Positions 8,913 through 18,715 of a stretch of DNA of 64,000 nucleotides are shown here, one piece after another. The DNA comes from Myxococcales bacterium. GTDB lineage: Bacteria > Myxococcota_A > Polyangia > Fen-1088. The first letter of the stretch is position 1, and every line of letters begins with the position of its first letter. The DNA lies in NCBI GenBank assembly GCA_022184915.1, contig JAGTJU010000001.1:1428057-1492056 (forward strand), in the 5' to 3' direction. The notes beneath the pieces are model-generated. The model worked only from the letters and a program-made list of their open reading frames with translations, did no database searches and was not told the DNA's origin. The position numbers and the translations under genes were made by a program.

Positions 8913-11900
8913 ATGGCGCTGTCGAACGATCGGATTTTGGTGCGGGGCACGTCGCCCCACCAGCACGAACGCGAGGCGGTCGAGTTCGCGATCAAGGCGC
9001 TGCCCGATACGGCGCCTTACGTCCTGTGGGCGCTGGTCGACTTGGTCGACGGCAGTGGGAGACGCTACGACCTGGACTTGGTGGTCATCGGCTTCCACGC
9101 GCTTTACGTGGTGGAGATCAAGAGCCATCCGGGCCGCATCAGCGGTGACGTGGTCGACTGGGTGATCACGTTTCCCGAGGGGGGAACCACGCGCATCGAG
9201 AACCCGAACCGGCTGAACAACCACAAGGCCAAGGTGCTGGCCAGCATGCTGCAAAAGCGCTGGCGCTACCACGACCGGCCGGCGCCCTGGGTGCAGTCGC
9301 TGGTGTTTGCGTCAGCCGAAAACGTGGACGTGCAGCTGGAAGGGGCGGCCCGCCACCACGTGGTCACCCGGCAGTCATTCGCGCGGGCGTTGCAGTTCGG
9401 CGAATACCCGGGGGTCGACGCGCGCTCGTTGAAGTTCCCTCTGAACGGGCCACAGGTGCGGGAGACGGCACGGATTCTCCAGGAGATTGGCCTTCGCGAA
9501 AGCGCCACCAAACGGAAGGTGGGGGACTTGGTGCTGGGAAAGCTGTTGGTCGAGCACGACGGCTACCAGGACCACCTGGCCGAGAACGAAGCGATCAAGG
9601 ACATCAAGGCGCGGGTGCGCACGTACCAGATCCCCGAGGGGTCGGGGCTGGAGCAGCGAACGTCGTTGATCCGGGCGGCAGAGCGTGAGGCGCGTGTTCT
9701 GACGGTGCTCTCGGATCACCCGAACATCCTCAAACTCCGCAATTACGTCACGGAGGGCCCGATGGGCGCGCCGGCTGTCGTGTTCGACAGCTTCGAGGGG
9801 GGCATGCCGCTGGATGCGTTCCTGAGGGCGCATCCAGACCTGGATCTGAACGAACGCACGGGGATCATCGCGCGCATCGCCGAGGCGCTGGCCTACTGCC
9901 ATCGCAAATCTTACTTGCACCGGAATCTGGGGCCTTCTTCGGTGCTGGTTCGGCGCAATCCGGATGACGAGAAGCTCGAGATTCGGCTCTTCAACTTTCA
10001 GTTGGCGAAAGTCACGGACACCTCGACGACGACGATCCACAGCACCATGCACCTGACAGCGTGGCGGGAGGTCAGCGAGGAGATCTACGTGGCTCCGGAG
10101 GTGCTGGAAAACCCGAACAAGGCGAGCCGCCAAAGCGACATCTTCTCGCTGGGGGCGCTGGCGTACCTGATTCTGGTGGGCCGGCCGCCGGGGCGGAACC
10201 TGGTGGAACGGGAAGCGCTGCTCAAGCGGGGCTATCTGTCGCCGGCCACGGCGCGCGATGGCTTGGCCGAGGGCGACGTGGGGGGCGTTGGCGGGGGGCC
10301 TGAAGGTGTGGTCGAGTCAAGGGGGCTCGAGGACGTGATGGAGATGGCGACGTCGCGCAACCTGGTCATTCGCGCGGACGACGCAGCGGAATGGGCGGAT
10401 CTGCTGATCGACGCGGTCACGGCGCCCACGCCGGAGCCGGAGGCCAGCCATGTGCACCCGCTGGAGGCGCGCAAGAACGACGTCATCGGGCCGAACATGC
10501 TGGTCACGGGGGTGCTGGGCTCGGGCTCGACGGCGCGCACGCTGCGGGTGGACATGGAGGGGGGGACGTTCGCGCTGAAGGTGGCGCTTTCTGCGGATCA
10601 CGACGCGCGGCTGCAGGACGAAGCGGATGTTCTGGAGTTGCTCGACAAGGATCGGGGCTCGGATCGCATCGTCAAGCTGCATGGGGTGCACAAGGTGGGG
10701 GGCCGCACGTGCTTGCGGCTGACGTACGCGGGCCGCACGTTGGCGCGTGAGCTTTCGGAAGAGGGCGTGTTGAGTCTGGACTATGCCCGCCGCTGGGGGG
10801 AAGACCTGTTGCTGGCGCTGGAGCACCTGGAAGAGCGGGGCGTTCAGCATAGAGACATCAAGCCGGCGAACCTGGGGGTGCTGGAGGGGGATCAGAAGAA
10901 AAAGCGGCACTTGATGCTGTTCGACTTTTCGCTGTCGAAGGCGGACGCGCAGGAGATTCGGCAGGGCACGCCGGCGTACAGGGATCCTTTCCTGCCGGCA
11001 CGGGGGCGATGGGACGATCATGCGGATCGCTATGCGGCGGCGATCACCTTGCACGAGATTCTGACGGGCGAGCGACCCCGCTGGGGGGAGCACGACACGG
11101 CCAGCGCCACGGATGCCGAGATCACGCTGGCGGCGGAGCGCTTCGACGCGACGATTCGCGAGGGGCTGGTTGGCTTTTTCAAGAAGGCTCTGGCGCGAGG
11201 TCTGAAAGACCGGTTTTCGTCGGCCGATGAGATGCGGCTCGAGTGGGTGCGTTCGATCGCACCGCCGTCGCGGGCGCGGGTGGTGGAGGCCAGCGCGGAG
11301 GTGGCGGATCCGGTGGCGGTGGGGGGGCCGCAGGGGCCTCTGGCTTTGCCGCCTGGGCTGAACCTGAACACGTCGGTCGAGGCGTTGCCGTTGCCGGCGC
11401 GGGCGAAAAACGCGCTTTACCGTGCGGGGGTTCTTCGGGTGGAGGATCTTCTGCGTTTGCCGAACAACCAGCTGTCGGCGATGCGGGGGGTGGGGCGGGG
11501 CACGGCGCGGGAGATCTTGGAGTTCGTGCAGCGGCCAGAGTTCGATGGGCTGCGCGCGGCTTTGGCCAGTTCTGTTGCGGGGCTGGTGCGTTTTGCGCCG
11601 GACTATGCGGGGGGGCCGATTCCGCTGCACGTGGTGGAATCGCTTTCGGCCGCGGCGGTGGACAGGCTCAGGCTGGCGGGGCTTTTGGATCTGCAAGCGG
11701 TGGCGGGGGCCAGTGCGCCCGTGGTGGCGCAGATTTTGAGTGACTGCGCGGGTGAGGCGGAGAAGCTGAAGGCGACGATGGGGGCGGCGTGGGTGCGCGA
11801 GTTTGCGCAGCAGCGCTCGCTGGACACGTGGCTCGAGGCGGCTTTGCCGGATCCGGCGCGGGCGAAGGGCAGTGGCAAGCCTTTGCTGTACGTGCGGCAG

Positions 11901-13325
11901 TTGTTCGGCCTGGATGCTGTGAAGGGGGGCTACGTCGACAGCGTGGCGAAGTTGGCGGCGGATCTGGGGGTGACGCGGCCGCTGATTTACCAGGCGGTGG
12001 CCAAGCTGAAGGAGGGGTGGTTGGCGCTGCCGTTTCTGGATCAGCTGCAGGCGCTGGTGACTGCGAGTTTGCCTCCGGGGGAAGACATGGCGCCTTTGTC
12101 TCGTGTGGCGCGGGCTCTGTCGGAATCGCTTTCGGGGGGGCCGGCTGCGGGGGGGGATCGGGTGAAGCGGGCTACGGCCTTGGTTCGGGTGGCGGTGGAG
12201 ACGAATGAGGATCTGGTGCTGGGGCGGGTGCGCGATCAGCTGTGGCTGGGGCGGGTGGGCTGCGATTTCGGGCCGCTTCAGCAACTGGGTGATGAGGCGG
12301 ACAAGCTGGCGCTGGCAGAGCCTCTGCTGTCTCCGGGGTTCGCGAAGGAGCGGCTGCGGCAGGCGGTCAGGGGCACGTCTTTGGCGGGGCTTGCAGACGA
12401 GCCTTTGATGGGGCTTGCGGTGGCGGCTTCGACGAAGGCGGCGAGCAGCGCGCGCATGGAGATCTACCCGCGGGGGTTGCAGGGGGGGCGGGCTTTGGAT
12501 CTTTCGTTGGCTTCGTTGCCGCCGCGGGGGCTGGATGCGGCTTCGGTGCGGCAGATCGTGGCGGCGCGCTATCCGGATGCAGAGGCTTTGCCGGAAGACG
12601 GGGCTTTGCGGGGGCTGATGGAGGCGCGGGGTTATCGCTTCGATGTTGCGACGGGGCAGTTCGGGAGGCCGACTTCGGTGTTGGTGCGGTCTACGGAGGC
12701 GCCGTCCACGCGGATGGCCACGACGCACACGGGGCACCGGGAAAAGGTTGATCCTGAGGCGTTCGAGTTCAACCGCGACATCGAGGTGCGGGTGAAAAAC
12801 CGGCGCTTCTGCGTGCTGGAGGTTTTGCCGGGGCTGGCGGTGCGGGCGGGGGCTGAGTTGGCGGGGCGTTTGGGGGTGGCGCCGCGGGATCTAGAGGCTG
12901 AATTGCTGGCGGCGGCGGATCGGCTGATGGCGGCGGATGGGGTGCAGGTGGGTACGGTATACGAGGCGGATCGTGTGGGGCCTGCGGGGGGGGAGTGGGA
13001 TCAGCTGACGGGGTTGATGGACGACGCGGCGGGGGTGGTGCTGGAGGCGCTGAAGCAGGAGAGGGCGCCGCTGGTGTTGATGAACCCGGGGTTGTTGGCG
13101 CGCTATGGGCTGACGGGGTTTTTGAAGGGGTTGATCGCGCACGCGGGGGATCACGACGATGCGCCTGCGATTTTTCTGATCGTGCCTTCTGCGGGTGATG
13201 GGGGGGCGCGTATCTCGCATCCGCTGCGGGACTTGCCCATTCCGATCATCTCTCCGGCGCAGCGGTTGAGGGTGCCGGGCAATTGGCTGAAGAACTTGGA
13301 CCGGGGGCGATACCCTTCGGCGTGA
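8913..13325 (+). CDS. pglW: PglW: BREX type 2 serine/threonine kinase with NERD domain
   Basis: A 1470-residue protein of the Pgl/BREX type 2 phage-exclusion system. Residues 1-150 form a NERD nuclease-related domain (DLDLVVIGFHALYVVEIKSH). Two kinase-like domains follow. The first (about 200-500) is degenerate: the catalytic loop reads HRNLGPSS near 334 and the DFG position reads NFQ near 360. The second (about 535-800) has a glycine loop, FALK near 553, HRDIKPAN near 644 and DFS near 669, so it is probably the active kinase. A helix-hairpin-helix-like segment lies near 815-875 and an HTH-like segment (DLGVTRPLIYQAV) near 1020. The 3' half is full of G runs, including G8 at 12149-12156 and 12986-12993. 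The pglX start is 5 bases downstream. Confidence 0.95.
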   Translation: MALSNDRILVRGTSPHQHEREAVEFAIKALPDTAPYVLWALVDLVDGSGRRYDLDLVVIGFHALYVVEIKSHPGRISGDVVDWVITFPEGGTTRIENPNRLNNHKAKVLASMLQKRWRYHDRPAPWVQSLVFASAENVDVQLEGAARHHVVTRQSFARALQFGEYPGVDARSLKFPLNGPQVRETARILQEIGLRESATKRKVGDLVLGKLLVEHDGYQDHLAENEAIKDIKARVRTYQIPEGSGLEQRTSLIRAAEREARVLTVLSDHPNILKLRNYVTEGPMGAPAVVFDSFEGGMPLDAFLRAHPDLDLNERTGIIARIAEALAYCHRKSYLHRNLGPSSVLVRRNPDDEKLEIRLFNFQLAKVTDTSTTTIHSTMHLTAWREVSEEIYVAPEVLENPNKASRQSDIFSLGALAYLILVGRPPGRNLVEREALLKRGYLSPATARDGLAEGDVGGVGGGPEGVVESRGLEDVMEMATSRNLVIRADDAAEWADLLIDAVTAPTPEPEASHVHPLEARKNDVIGPNMLVTGVLGSGSTARTLRVDMEGGTFALKVALSADHDARLQDEADVLELLDKDRGSDRIVKLHGVHKVGGRTCLRLTYAGRTLARELSEEGVLSLDYARRWGEDLLLALEHLEERGVQHRDIKPANLGVLEGDQKKKRHLMLFDFSLSKADAQEIRQGTPAYRDPFLPARGRWDDHADRYAAAITLHEILTGERPRWGEHDTASATDAEITLAAERFDATIREGLVGFFKKALARGLKDRFSSADEMRLEWVRSIAPPSRARVVEASAEVADPVAVGGPQGPLALPPGLNLNTSVEALPLPARAKNALYRAGVLRVEDLLRLPNNQLSAMRGVGRGTAREILEFVQRPEFDGLRAALASSVAGLVRFAPDYAGGPIPLHVVESLSAAAVDRLRLAGLLDLQAVAGASAPVVAQILSDCAGEAEKLKATMGAAWVREFAQQRSLDTWLEAALPDPARAKGSGKPLLYVRQLFGLDAVKGGYVDSVAKLAADLGVTRPLIYQAVAKLKEGWLALPFLDQLQALVTASLPPGEDMAPLSRVARALSESLSGGPAAGGDRVKRATALVRVAVETNEDLVLGRVRDQLWLGRVGCDFGPLQQLGDEADKLALAEPLLSPGFAKERLRQAVRGTSLAGLADEPLMGLAVAASTKAASSARMEIYPRGLQGGRALDLSLASLPPRGLDAASVRQIVAARYPDAEALPEDGALRGLMEARGYRFDVATGQFGRPTSVLVRSTEAPSTRMATTHTGHREKVDPEAFEFNRDIEVRVKNRRFCVLEVLPGLAVRAGAELAGRLGVAPRDLEAELLAAADRLMAADGVQVGTVYEADRVGPAGGEWDQLTGLMDDAAGVVLEALKQERAPLVLMNPGLLARYGLTGFLKGLIAHAGDHDDAPAIFLIVPSAGDGGARISHPLRDLPIPIISPAQRLRVPGNWLKNLDRGRYPSA
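12986..12993 (+). repeat. G8 homopolymer in pglW
   Basis: Eight consecutive G, in frame as Gly codons. A second G8 is at 12149-12156, with G7 runs at 10559-10565, 11321-11327 and 12134-12140. Such runs are prone to slipped-strand change; G-tract variation is known for pgl genes of Streptomyces. Confidence 0.6.
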
Positions 13326-13437
13326 ACGAGATGGCGAAGACGAACGCACGCAAGAAAAAGACTCTGACGCTCACGCAGGCTCTGGCTTCATTCCTGTCGC
13401 GGGTGCTGCTGCCTGATTTGAAGGAGAGGGCGGAGCA

Positions 13438-13445
13438 GGGGGGGG
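13438..13445 (+). repeat. G8 homopolymer near the 5' end of pglX
   Basis: Eight G in a row at codons 36-39 of pglX (reads EQGGVK). A one-base change here would stop PglX almost at once, so it is a candidate second switch in addition to the 10-bp repeat. Confidence 0.6.
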
Positions 13446-15830
13446 TAAAGGCGGCTTTGCAGCGCCAGCATGCGGCGGAGGTGGAGGGGAAGCGTACGGC
13501 GGATGGTTTTTTGGAATGGCAGGCGCGAACGCTGGAGCAGGTGGGGGCGGCGTGGGTGCTTTCGTGCGTGTTCGTGAGGACGTTGGAGGATCGGGGGCTT
13601 TTGGGGCAGCGGCGGCTGGCGGGGCCGGGGGCGGGGGATAGTGAGCAGTTGTTCTTTGAATTGGCGCCTTCTTTGACGGCGCGGGACTACCTTCTGGAGG
13701 TGTTCCGCGAGGTGGGGAGTTTGCCGGGGGCGGAGGAGCTTTTTGGGGCGCGGCACAATCCTGTGTGGCGGCTTTCGCCAAGCAACGAGGCGGCGCGGAA
13801 GCTGTTGGAGTTTTTCCGCGAGCCGGGTGAGGCGGGGGAGGGGCTGGCGTGGGAGTTCGCGGGGGGCGATACGCGGTTTTTGGGGGATCTGTATCAGGAT
13901 CTTTCTGAAGAGGTGCGTAAGCGGTATGCGCTTTTGCAGACGCCGGACTTCGTAGAGCGGTTCATCCTGGATCAGACGCTGGAGCCGGCGATCGCGGAGT
14001 TCGGGCTGAAGGAGGTGCGGGTGATCGATCCGACGTGTGGATCGGGGCACTTTCTTTTGGGTGCTTTTGATCGGCTGGTGGATCACCGGTTGCGGGTGGA
14101 GCCGGGGATCGACGTGCGGACGCATGCGGCGGCGGCGTTGGAGCAGGTTTACGGGGTGGATGTGAATCCGTACGCGGTGGCGATCGCGCGGTTTCGGTTG
14201 ACGCTGGCGTATCTGGAGAAGGCGGGGATCACGAAGCTGGCGCAGGCGCCGAAGTTGCCGCTGAATTTGGTGGTGGCGGATTCGTTGCTTCATGGCGGCA
14301 AGGGGCGCGAGATGCTGCTGGTCGAGCAGGATTCGGGGCAGATCGATCATGCGGCGTGGGGAACAGAGATGTTCGCGCTGGATGATCCGTTGGGAGCCCG
14401 AAAAGTGTTCAGGCAGCGGTACCACGCCGTGGTGGGCAACCCGCCGTATATCACCTGCAAGGACAGCGCCTTGCGCGAGGTCTATCGGGCTGCGTATCGA
14501 AGTGCTGCGGGGAAGTACGCGTTGGCGGCGCCGTTCACCGAGCGGTTCTTTGAGTTGGCGAGCGATGGCGGATTCGTGGGGCTCATCAACGCGAACTCGT
14601 TCATGAAGCGCGAGTTCGGGAAGCAGCTCATCGAGGAGGTGCTGCCCCGGCTCGACCTGACCCGCGTGATCGATACGTCGGGGGCCTACATACCCGGGCA
14701 TGGAACGCCCACGGTGCTGCTGTTTGGTCGGAACCAAAAGCCGTCCTCGAGTTCCGTGAATGCGGTGCTGGGGAAGCGTGGGGAGCCGAGTACACCTGAA
14801 GACGCGGAACAGGGCTTCGTTTGGCGCTCGATCGCTGAACATGGTGCCGAGGTTGGGTTCGAGAATGAGTACGTCTCGGTCGCAGCAGTTGGGCGGGAGA
14901 CACTCAACGCACATCCATGGTCGCTCGGGGGCGGCGGCGCTGCTGAGCTCAAGGAGTTGCTTGAGGACCGCACAGCGACGACGCTTGGAGACATCGCCGG
15001 CAGCATAGGCATCGCCAGCTTTACCCTGGAAGATGATGCTTTCCTTGCGACCGCCGATGTGTTTCGCCGAAATCGGGTTCCCGAGGAGCACACCCGAGAG
15101 ATGATGATTGGTGAGTCGATCCGTGACTGGGGTGTAGGGGAGTGCCCGGTAGCCTTCTTTCCTTACGATTCAGATCTTCGTCCGATTAAGGATGAAGAGC
15201 TGGCTCTCCGTTATCTTTGGCCGTACAGGACCAATCTTGCGAACAACAAGCTGTTCGGCGGGAAGACCAAGGTGGAAGGCGGGCTTCGCTGGTACGAGTA
15301 CGGGCGTCTTACGACAGACAAGCTCCGCACCCCCCTATCCATCGCCTTCGCCGAAGTCGCCACCCACAACCACTTCGTCCTCGACCGCGGCGGCAAGGTC
15401 TTCAAGCAGACAGCCCCCATCATCAAACTCCCCGAATCCGCCACCGAAGACGACCACCTAGCCCTCCTCGCCTACCTAAACAGCTCCACCGCCTGCTTCT
15501 GGATGAAACAGGTCTGTTATCCAAAAGGGGGAGACCATATGGGCGATGGGGGGCGCCTCTCGGCAACCAAGTGGCAAGACAGGTATGCCTTGGCTTCAAA
15601 TGCCATTAAGCCGCTTCCCGTACCTGACCTCTCCGGCTTTGCCCCTTTCGGGGCGAAAATGTTGGCACTGGTCGAGGAGCGGAATGCGCTTCTGTCCGCA
15701 CTCGCTGTCGCAGCCCCGGCGGCCGACTGGGGCGATCTAGTCGCTCGAGCCGAGGAGGACGACCGACGGCTTCTCGAGAAAATGGTTGTTCTGCAAGAGC
15801 AGCTCGACTGGTACACCTACCGCGCCTTCG

Positions 15831-15850
15831 GGCTGTCGGAGGCTGTCCGA
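15831..15850 (+). repeat. Tandem 10-bp near-duplication causing the pglX frameshift
   Basis: GGCTGTCGGA (15831-15840) is followed directly by GGCTGTCCGA (15841-15850), one mismatch in ten. Ten extra bases shift the frame by +1. Deleting either unit joins the two pglX frames without any stop or odd residue. Confidence 0.9.
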
Positions 15851-16875
15851 CGACGTGCCTGCATGGGTCGTGTCGCCTGGCCAACGACCATTCGAGTGCC
15901 TGGTCTGGGAGCGAATATCGGAAGGCGACCCCGATGCTCAATGGTTTGCGAGAAGCGGCTACTCTCGGCCCCCGAAGGATTTGCCAGCCGCCACGCTTCG
16001 CCTGGTCGAGTCTATAAGGAGCTCAACAGAGCTTTCCCTGATAGAGACGATGGACTATAAGCGCCGGTGGCAGGCCCCTGACTTCTCTGCCCGGGTGCGA
16101 ACCGAGATCGAGCGTGCCTACTTACAGGCGTCTGAAGGGCTTCTTTCTGCATCGGTGCGGGTCTGGCGCGTTCGAGACGTGGCGCAGGCCGTTGGGCACA
16201 CTGATCGCTTCCGGCGCTGGTCAGAGGTACACCCCGCTCTAGACGCCGATTCGATGGAAGAGGCTGAACGTCTTCTGCTTGCCCAAAGTACGCCATTCAC
16301 AACGGCCTACCTTTTCAACGAGTCAGGAAAGGAGAAATACTCAGCCTGGCTCTCCACTTGGCATCTTCAGCGCCAGGAAGATTCGGGAGGGCAGGGCCCA
16401 GCCGAGACACCACCGAAGTTCATCGGGAAGGATTACCGACAGATGGACTATTGGGCGCTTAGGGGAGCGCTCAACGTCCCGAAAGAGGCTTTCATCTCCT
16501 ACCCCGGCTGCGAGAAAGACAGCGACCCCACCCCCCTCATCGGTTGGGCCGGCTGGAACCACCTCCAGCGCGCCCAGGCCATCATCTCCCTTTACCAAGA
16601 GCGCAAAACCGAAGACGGCTGGCCCGCCGAGCGCCTGATGCCCATGCTCGTCGGCCTTCACGAACTCATGTTCTGGCTCGAGCTGTGGCACAGCAAACCC
16701 GAATCCGGCAGCCAAAACCCCTCCGCCGAGTTCAAAGCCTTCCTCGACGCCGAACTCGCCACCCACAAGCTCTCCATCTCCGACCTCGAAGCCTGGCGCC
16801 CCCCCACCCGCTCCGCCGCAAGCAAAGCTGGAAAAAGCCCCCGCAAGCGCCAGGCTACCCCCGAGGAACCATCGT

Positions 16876-18075
16876 ATGAAGGTTGAGTCCATTCGCCTGA
16901 AGAACTTCCGCGCCTTTCGCGACGTACACATGCGCGAAATCCCGCGGTTTTGCGTGCTCGTCGGCGCCAACGGCACCGGCAAGAGCACCCTTTTCTCCGT
17001 CTTCGACTTCCTCAAAGAGGCCATGACCACCAACGTCACCACCGCCATGGGGCGCCTTGGTGGCAGCCGCGGCATCCGGGAGGTCAGGTCCCGCGGATCC
17101 GCCGGCCCCATCGAAATCGAGCTCAAGCTGCGGGTCGACCTGGGGCGGAATCAGCCCAGCCTCATCACCTACGTCCTTTCAATAGACGAAGAAGGAGGCC
17201 GCCCCGTCGTCGAACGAGAGATCCTGAAGTACCGACGGGGCAGCAGCGGCAAACCCTGGCACTTTCTCGATTTCAGCCGAGGCTCCGGCCACGCCGTCAC
17301 CAACGAACTCGACTCCGTCCAAGACGAAAACCAGCTCGAACGAGAAGCGCAGACCCTCAAAAGCCCCGACATCCTCGCCATCAAGGGCCTCGCCCAATTC
17401 GAACGCTTCCCCGCCGCCGTGGCCCTAGGAAACCTGATCGAAAACTGGCACCTCTCCGACTTCCACATCAGCCGCGCCCGCCCCGAACAAGAGATCGGGT
17501 ACGCCGAACACCTCTCCCGGGAAGGCGAGAACCTCTCCCTCGTCATCGAGTTTCTCAACAAGCAGCATCCCGCCCTCTTCGACGAGATCCTATCCCGGCT
17601 CGCCCGGCGCATTCCCGGCATCAAGAAGGTCGATTCCAAAGTCACCGAAGAAGGCCGCGTGCTGCTCCGCTTTCAGGACGGCGCCTTCGAGGATCCCTTT
17701 CTCGCGCGGTACGTCTCCGACGGAACCATCAAGATGCTCGCCTACCTCGTGCTCCTGCTCGATCCCAACCCCCGCCCCCTGCTTTGCGTCGAGGAGCCCG
17801 AGAACCAGCTCTACCCCTCGCTCCTGACCGACCTTGCCGAGGAGTTCCGATCCTACGCCGTGCAAGGCGGCCAGGTCTTCGTTTCCACCCACTCCCCCGA
17901 CTTCCTCAACGCCGTGGAACTGGACGAAGCCTTCTGGCTCGTGAAGAACCCCGATGGCTTCACCACCATCAAACGCGCCCGGGACGACGAGCAGCTTGCC
18001 GCTTACGTCGCCGAAGGCGACAAGCTCGGCCACCTGTGGAAGCTAGGCCTGCTCGAAGGAGCCGATCCCCGGTGA
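16876..18075 (+). CDS. AAA ATPase (AAA_21, RecF/OLD-like) embedded in the BREX operon
   Basis: A 399-residue ABC-type ATPase. Walker A GANGTGKST is at residues 30-38, the signature-like YVSDGTIKMLA is near 278, Walker B with catalytic Glu is in LLCVEEPENQLYP near 300, and the His switch is in STHSPDF. There is no nuclease domain of its own. It starts with ATG inside the last codons of pglX (ATGAAGG) and its stop overlaps the GTG start of the DUF4276 gene, so the pair is translationally coupled and belongs to the operon. ATPase-plus-TOPRIM pairs are known defence modules (OLD, Gabija, PARIS); by analogy this ATPase may sense a phage product and release or activate its partner (inference). Confidence 0.9.
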   Translation: MKVESIRLKNFRAFRDVHMREIPRFCVLVGANGTGKSTLFSVFDFLKEAMTTNVTTAMGRLGGSRGIREVRSRGSAGPIEIELKLRVDLGRNQPSLITYVLSIDEEGGRPVVEREILKYRRGSSGKPWHFLDFSRGSGHAVTNELDSVQDENQLEREAQTLKSPDILAIKGLAQFERFPAAVALGNLIENWHLSDFHISRARPEQEIGYAEHLSREGENLSLVIEFLNKQHPALFDEILSRLARRIPGIKKVDSKVTEEGRVLLRFQDGAFEDPFLARYVSDGTIKMLAYLVLLLDPNPRPLLCVEEPENQLYPSLLTDLAEEFRSYAVQGGQVFVSTHSPDFLNAVELDEAFWLVKNPDGFTTIKRARDDEQLAAYVAEGDKLGHLWKLGLLEGADPR

Positions 18076-18647
18076 GGCACCTCGTGTTCTTGTTGGAAGA
18101 GCCCTCTGCCAGGGATCTGCTGGAGCACGTCGTGCCCCGCATCGTGCCCGCACCCGACGTTTCCGCCTCCTACCTCGTCTTTGAAGGCAAGAGCGATCTC
18201 GAGAAGGGCATGACCACCAAGATGCGTGCCTGGCGCCGGCCCAACTCCGGCTTTGTCGTTCTGCGCGACCAGGACGCCGGTGACTGCCGCAAGGTGCGCC
18301 AGAAGCTCTTCGATCTCGCCGAGGCGTCCCAGCAGGCTCTCTTCACCGTGCGCGTCGCCTGCCGTGAGCTCGAATCCTGGATCCTGGGTGACTGGACCGC
18401 CGTGGCCAGGGCTTTCGACAAGCCTGCCCTGGAAGCGCAGTCCCGGAAAGCCACTTACAAGAACCCCGACCTTCTCAGCAACCCCGTGGAAGAGTTGCGC
18501 AAGCACATTCCCACTTACCAAAAACGCGACGGTGCACGCCGCGTCGGGGCTCACCTCGACCTCGCTCGCAACTGCTCCCCCAGCTTCCGCGCCTTCTGTA
18601 CCGGCGTTCAGAAGCTGGTGAACGCCATCGGAACCACCGCCTCATGA
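18072..18647 (+). CDS. DUF4276 family protein, TOPRIM-like partner of the AAA ATPase
   Basis: 191 residues from the GTG at 18072, overlapping the ATPase stop (GTGA). The pattern LLEEPSARDLLEHVVP (Glu9/10) followed by VVLRDQDAGDC (Asp66 and Asp68) matches the acidic layout of TOPRIM-like nucleases: one Glu on the first strand and a DxD on a later strand. A W-rich C-terminal part (ELESWILGDW) is typical of DUF4276. It is likely the nuclease or effector half of the pair; the catalytic role is inferred, not proven for this family here. Confidence 0.82.
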   Translation: MRHLVFLLEEPSARDLLEHVVPRIVPAPDVSASYLVFEGKSDLEKGMTTKMRAWRRPNSGFVVLRDQDAGDCRKVRQKLFDLAEASQQALFTVRVACRELESWILGDWTAVARAFDKPALEAQSRKATYKNPDLLSNPVEELRKHIPTYQKRDGARRVGAHLDLARNCSPSFRAFCTGVQKLVNAIGTTAS

Positions 18648-18715
18648 AGCGGCTGTGCCCCATCATGGATGTAGGTTCGCCTACCACCAGCATAAGTGCC
18701 CTCCTGGCCCGGAGA

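Larger units (their letters stand above)
13331..16886 (+). pseudogene. pglX: PglX: BREX type 2 adenine-specific DNA methyltransferase, frameshifted near residue 837
   Basis: PglX methylates host DNA in BREX type 2. From the ATG at 13331 the reading frame gives the MTase core: motif I DPTCGSGHF near residue 235 and NPPY near 370, then the specificity region. At 15831-15850 the frame is lost: the first frame ends at 16060 after 72 unrelated residues (909 aa in all), while the proper C-terminal part continues in the +1 frame (DDVPAWVVSPGQRPFECLVW through to 16886). The break coincides with a tandem 10-bp near-repeat; with one copy the reading is AFGLSDDVPAW and the gene is 1181 codons, close to the usual PglX size. 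Codon use changes abruptly several times inside the gene. It overlaps the next ATPase gene by 11 bases. As it stands the product should be truncated. Confidence 0.92.

Noticed and set aside
10317-12737. Minus-strand open frame of about 800 codons, Arg/Pro/His-rich
   Set aside because: It lies fully antisense to pglW, has no recognisable motif, and its composition is what G-rich codons give when read from the other strand.
13388-15091. Minus-strand open frame of about 570 codons through pglX
   Set aside because: Antisense to the methyltransferase core, low complexity and without motifs.
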